Part shown: one piece after another, positions 9,837-12,672 of the stretch
How the letters are laid out: every line of letters begins with the position of its first letter
Numbering within the stretch: the stretch's first letter is position 1
Assembly: GCA_001929475.1 (NCBI GenBank)
Contig: LXFE01003051.1
Coordinates: 335-13,006 of the forward strand
Source: Neolecta irregularis DAH-3
Lineage: Eukaryota > Ascomycota > Neolectomycetes > Neolectales > Neolectaceae
Direction of reading: 5' to 3'
Length of the DNA: 12,672 nt
Position numbers and translations under genes: made by a program
Notes under the pieces: generated by a model
What the model was told of the DNA's origin: nothing
The model's database searches: none
Seen by the model: only the letters and a program-made list of their open reading frames with translations

Positions 9837-9913
9837 TGTCGATCGGTGATTCTTGTCTTGAACCAATCACTGCACCGGTTTCACTCTGAGTGTCGATCGT
9901 CGGTTGTCGATCG
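9837..9913. repeat. Three copies of TGTCGATCG upstream of ASK1
   Basis: TGTCGATCG occurs at 9837-9845, 9891-9899 and 9905-9913, all within 125 bp of the ASK1 ATG at 9959. The core TCGATCGA-like palindrome could be a transcription-factor site or simple local duplication. I know of no factor assigned to it. Confidence 0.35.
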
Positions 9914-9958
9914 GGCCCTTGTCGTTATCGCCTCAGACTCAATCGACAATCAACCATC

Positions 9959-11081
9959 ATGTCCTCTGAAATGAGCCAACTTACAACCGAATTAGAAACA
10001 CTAGAACAAAGCATAACATTAACTCTACAAGAAATCGACCATAATTTTTCAAAATGTCATCAAATAATAACAAGCTGTATCCTTCCACTCGTTGAGAAAT
10101 ACAGCGACTCGTCAAAGGAGATATGGTCGAGTTCAAAGGTATGTATTTTGGAGAATTATACTTATACAGTTTTGGAAGCAATTTTTCGAGGAGAGTGCGC
10201 ATGTTTCTTTTTCTAGTTATGAGGAGCCTGCGACTGCGACTACTGAAGGTAGTATTAAAATGGGTGAAGAACGCGACGAGGAGACGTTTCTTGGGTCGTC
10301 GGGTCTAGTAGATGAATCTACTCCTGGCAACGAGGGAAACAAGAAAACGCAATGGGCTGATATAGTTTCTCCATTTGAACAGTTACAGCGAGAAATGTCT
10401 AGATATCAGGGATCTTGTACGCCGATGACTGTAACTCTGGATGAAATGCAGACACCTCGAAGAGATTTCGAAAAGGGTGGACTTGAAAAGGGTGGACTAG
10501 ATGGACTGGAAAAGGGACTAGATGGACTGGAAAAGGGACTAGACGGACAATTCATCGAAACTTTAAAAGGACACGAACCTTTACGAAAAAGACAATTCAT
10601 CGACGAACCCTTACGAAAAGAAGTATTCATCGAAACTTTAAAAGGACAATTCATTGATTCAACGCCTGTTCGAAAACAAGATATACTACTCCACCGGGTT
10701 TTGGATTCAAATTGGAGATTAAAAGCGACACCATTTGAACAAAGTATCTCGTCGACGTGTTCGTCGCCTATTGAACCTCGATTGAATTCCGTCGTATTCA
10801 CGCCTAAACGAGTTGAAGAGAGTGATTCCGAGGACGAAGGAACGATGTCTCCTCCTGTTACCATGCAATTTTCGGTTGCTCAGAGTAGATTGCTGAGGAC
10901 GCCTGCAAGGGACGTGGCGTGTCGGTTGGTTGATGATATTTTGAAGACGGCGGGCGGGTGTTCAAGTGGATTCGAGGAGACCGGGGAGAGTACCATGATG
11001 AATTTGAATTTGAATTCATTTTCGGATTCGGATTCGGTTCGGTTCTCGGTTGATGGGACGGGGAGTCCTATTCGAAAATAA
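9959..11081 (+). CDS. ASK1: DASH/Dam1 complex subunit Ask1
   Basis: Exons 9959-10138 and 10170-11081, joined across a 31-nt phase-0 intron, give 363 residues. The N terminus is the conserved Ask1 helical region: LEQSITLTLQEIDHNFSKCH, then ILPLVEKY, then across the splice SSKFWKQFFEESAHVS. Two further Ask1 blocks follow: LLHRVLDSNWRLKATP and LLRTPARDVACRLVDDIL. Ask1 is one of ten subunits of the ring-forming DASH complex, which couples fungal kinetochores to microtubule plus ends in the nucleus, and it is a Cdk1 substrate. This copy has five full S/T-P-x-K/R Cdk sites (TPRR at T155, TPVR, TPKR, TPAR, SPIR). Residues ~160-227 are an expansion of short repeats (EKGGL, LEKGLDG, FIETLKG, EPLRK) between conserved blocks. 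At 363 residues it is longer than the yeast proteins (~290-310), mainly because of that repeat. Three ATGs could start the frame; 9959 leaves the shortest N-terminal extension. Confidence 0.92.
10470..10548. repeat. Coding minisatellite in ASK1
   Basis: Two 15-bp units (GAAAAGGGTGGACT plus T or A) at 10470-10484 and 10485-10499 are followed, after an 8-base GATGGACT, by two 21-bp units starting GGAAAAGGGACTAGA at 10508-10528 and 10529-10548. Unit lengths are multiples of three, so the frame is preserved. A second repeat set in the same insertion (about 10547-10670) duplicates CAATTCATCGAAACTTT- and CCTTACGAAAA-type units, encoding FIETLKG and EPLRK twice. Confidence 0.88.
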
Positions 11082-11172
11082 TAGTTGTGATTGATCTATA
11101 GAACGGGATGATATCGGATTCGATCACCGTCTGAAAATGGAATATTAATTCTTCTATGATATTGGATATGAT

Positions 11173-11208
11173 ATGGATAAGATGATATTCTTGGATAAGA
11201 TGATATTC
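11173..11208. repeat. 18-bp tandem repeat x2
   Basis: TGGATAAGATGATATTC follows A at 11173 and T at 11191, giving two adjacent 18-bp units that differ only in the first base. Confidence 0.9.
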
Positions 11209-11219
11209 TACACTGATAA

Positions 11220-11380
11220 TTCCATGATATGTCATATTCCATGATATTCCATGATATGTCATATTCCATGATATTCCATGATATTCCATGACAATTCATG
11301 CATGAATTCCATGAATTCCATGACTTCATGATATGCCATGAATGCCATGAATTCCATGACTTGATGATATTCTGAATTCA
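11220..11380. repeat. TTCCATGATA minisatellite
   Basis: A perfect 27-bp unit is repeated head to tail at 11220-11246 and 11247-11273. Each unit is itself TTCCATGATA + TGTCATA + TTCCATGATA. The array continues with degenerate units (TTCCATGAC, GAATTCCATGA, ATGCCATGA) to about 11361, with a related tail to 11380. It is intergenic, about 150-300 bp upstream of the ARF1 start. Confidence 0.9.
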
Positions 11381-11523
11381 AATATGATATCGGATTCGGA
11401 AAAGTGACATATCCTGATAAAGAGAATAACGAGAATAATAAATACACATAAATTAAGGGCAATTATATGAGGGAGGCAGGGGCCACGACACAACGTCTCC
11501 TCAGACTGCCTGCCACCGCCGAC

Positions 11524-12176
<653 letters not shown>

Positions 12177-12455
12177 ATAGCAGTAGCACGAAGTACGGGG
12201 GGGGCAGTCTATACGGCCGGCGCGCGGCCAGAGCGTAAGACAGACAGACGATCGCTGCTGCATTGTTGTGGTGCCGCCGCCCGCTGGTGCGCCGTGTCTC
12301 GCTTCTCCACCGGGGCGTGTCTCGGCGCCGCCCCGCCCGCAGGCAGGCGAGGTTTTTAACCGCGGCGCTGCTGCTGTGCGCTCAGCCAGAAGACCTTTGC
12401 CGCTGCCCGCTGCCCTTCGCCGCTGCCCGCTGCCCTTCGCCGCTGCCCGCTGCCC
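12177..12455. other. GC-rich 3' flank of ARF1
   Basis: This 279-bp spacer is strongly GC-rich and pyrimidine-biased near its end. It holds the ARF1 3' untranslated region and a 20-bp tandem repeat. Long open frames on both strands in this area arise from the high GC content and were not called. Confidence 0.6.
12401..12455. repeat. 20-bp tandem repeat, 2.75 copies
   Basis: CGCTGCCCGCTGCCCTTCGC occupies 12401-12420 and 12421-12440 exactly, with a partial third copy (15 bases) at 12441-12455. Each unit also contains an internal CGCTGCC duplication. The last copy ends at the ATG of the possible gene at 12456. Confidence 0.92.
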
Positions 12456-12672
12456 ATGTCTGCCGCCTTTGCGTACAACGTAGGCCTGGCCTCGCCGGCC
12501 GCGCCCGGTGCGTGTGTGTGTGTGCCGCCGCTGACTGCAGTGTATGCCTTCCACCAGCAGCAGCACCGCGGCCCGCACGCCTACTCGCCCGCCCCGCTCG
12601 CCTTTGCCTTTGCCGCGCCGTTTCTGCTCGACCCTGCGTATCAGTCCCGGCAGCCTCAGGCGGCTCAGGCTC
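12456..12672 (+). CDS. Possible 5' end of an Ala/Pro-rich protein (truncated by window)
   Basis: An ATG at 12456 opens a frame that runs to the end of the window (72 codons plus one base). It encodes a product rich in Ala, Pro, Gln and His, beginning MSAAFAYNVGLASPAAPG. A (GT)n tract at about 12511-12524 encodes CVCV. No domain is visible. In DNA this GC-rich, a frame of this length is expected by chance, and an intron could also begin within it. It is reported because it lies downstream of ARF1 on the same strand, in the right place for the next gene. Confidence 0.35.
   Translation, partial: MSAAFAYNVGLASPAAPGACVCVPPLTAVYAFHQQQHRGPHAYSPAPLAFAFAAPFLLDPAYQSRQPQAAQA

Larger units (their letters stand above)
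11082..11523. other. AT-rich spacer between ASK1 and ARF1
   Basis: This 442-bp intergenic region holds the ASK1 3' end and the ARF1 promoter. Most of it (about 11160-11380) is simple tandem repeat based on TTCCATGATA. AT-richness ends abruptly at about 11460, after which the sequence becomes GC-rich. Reverse-strand open frames here are repeat translations and were not called. Confidence 0.75.

Overview
The window is nuclear DNA of a fungus, most likely an ascomycete. The evidence is a Bgl2-type GH17 cell-wall glucan enzyme, a DASH-complex Ask1 subunit (the DASH complex is fungal) and a fungal-type SIS sugar-phosphate isomerase, all with spliceosomal GT-AG introns. I cannot place it to genus. 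Six complete genes and one possible partial gene were found, all on the + strand. Each complete gene model was built by joining exons so that family motifs run across every junction and the summed exon length is a multiple of three.

Layout: 1-1801 has no supported gene (a TATA box, a GC-rich island and a small tandem repeat). 1802-2847 encodes a KdsD/KpsF-like SIS-domain isomerase (1 intron). 3713-4824 is BGL2 (5 introns), which looks like a broken gene if read without splicing. 5272-8810 is a 1117-residue coiled-coil protein with two PAM2-like poly(A)-binding-protein docking motifs (4 introns); two MluI cell-cycle boxes lie upstream. 9039-9728 is a UBE2S-type APC/C E2 with its C-terminal docking tail (3 introns). 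9959-11081 is ASK1 (1 intron). 11082-11523 is an AT-rich spacer with minisatellite repeats. 11524-12176 is ARF1 (3 introns). A GC-rich flank follows, with a 20-bp tandem repeat running into a possible truncated ORF at 12456.

The most unusual feature is the introns. The 17 inferred introns are 31-64 nt, with a median of 35 and nine of 35 nt or less, close to the lower limit known for spliceosomal introns. None could be retained without a frameshift or an in-frame stop. These introns hide genes from plain ORF finding.

Functionally, UBE2S and ASK1 sit side by side and both act in mitosis (APC/C ubiquitin-chain elongation; kinetochore-microtubule attachment). ARF1 is a housekeeping vesicle GTPase and BGL2 a wall-remodelling enzyme. 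The coiled-coil protein looks like an mRNP or trafficking scaffold, by motif inference only. There is no operon logic. I saw no transposon, CRISPR array, rRNA or tRNA.
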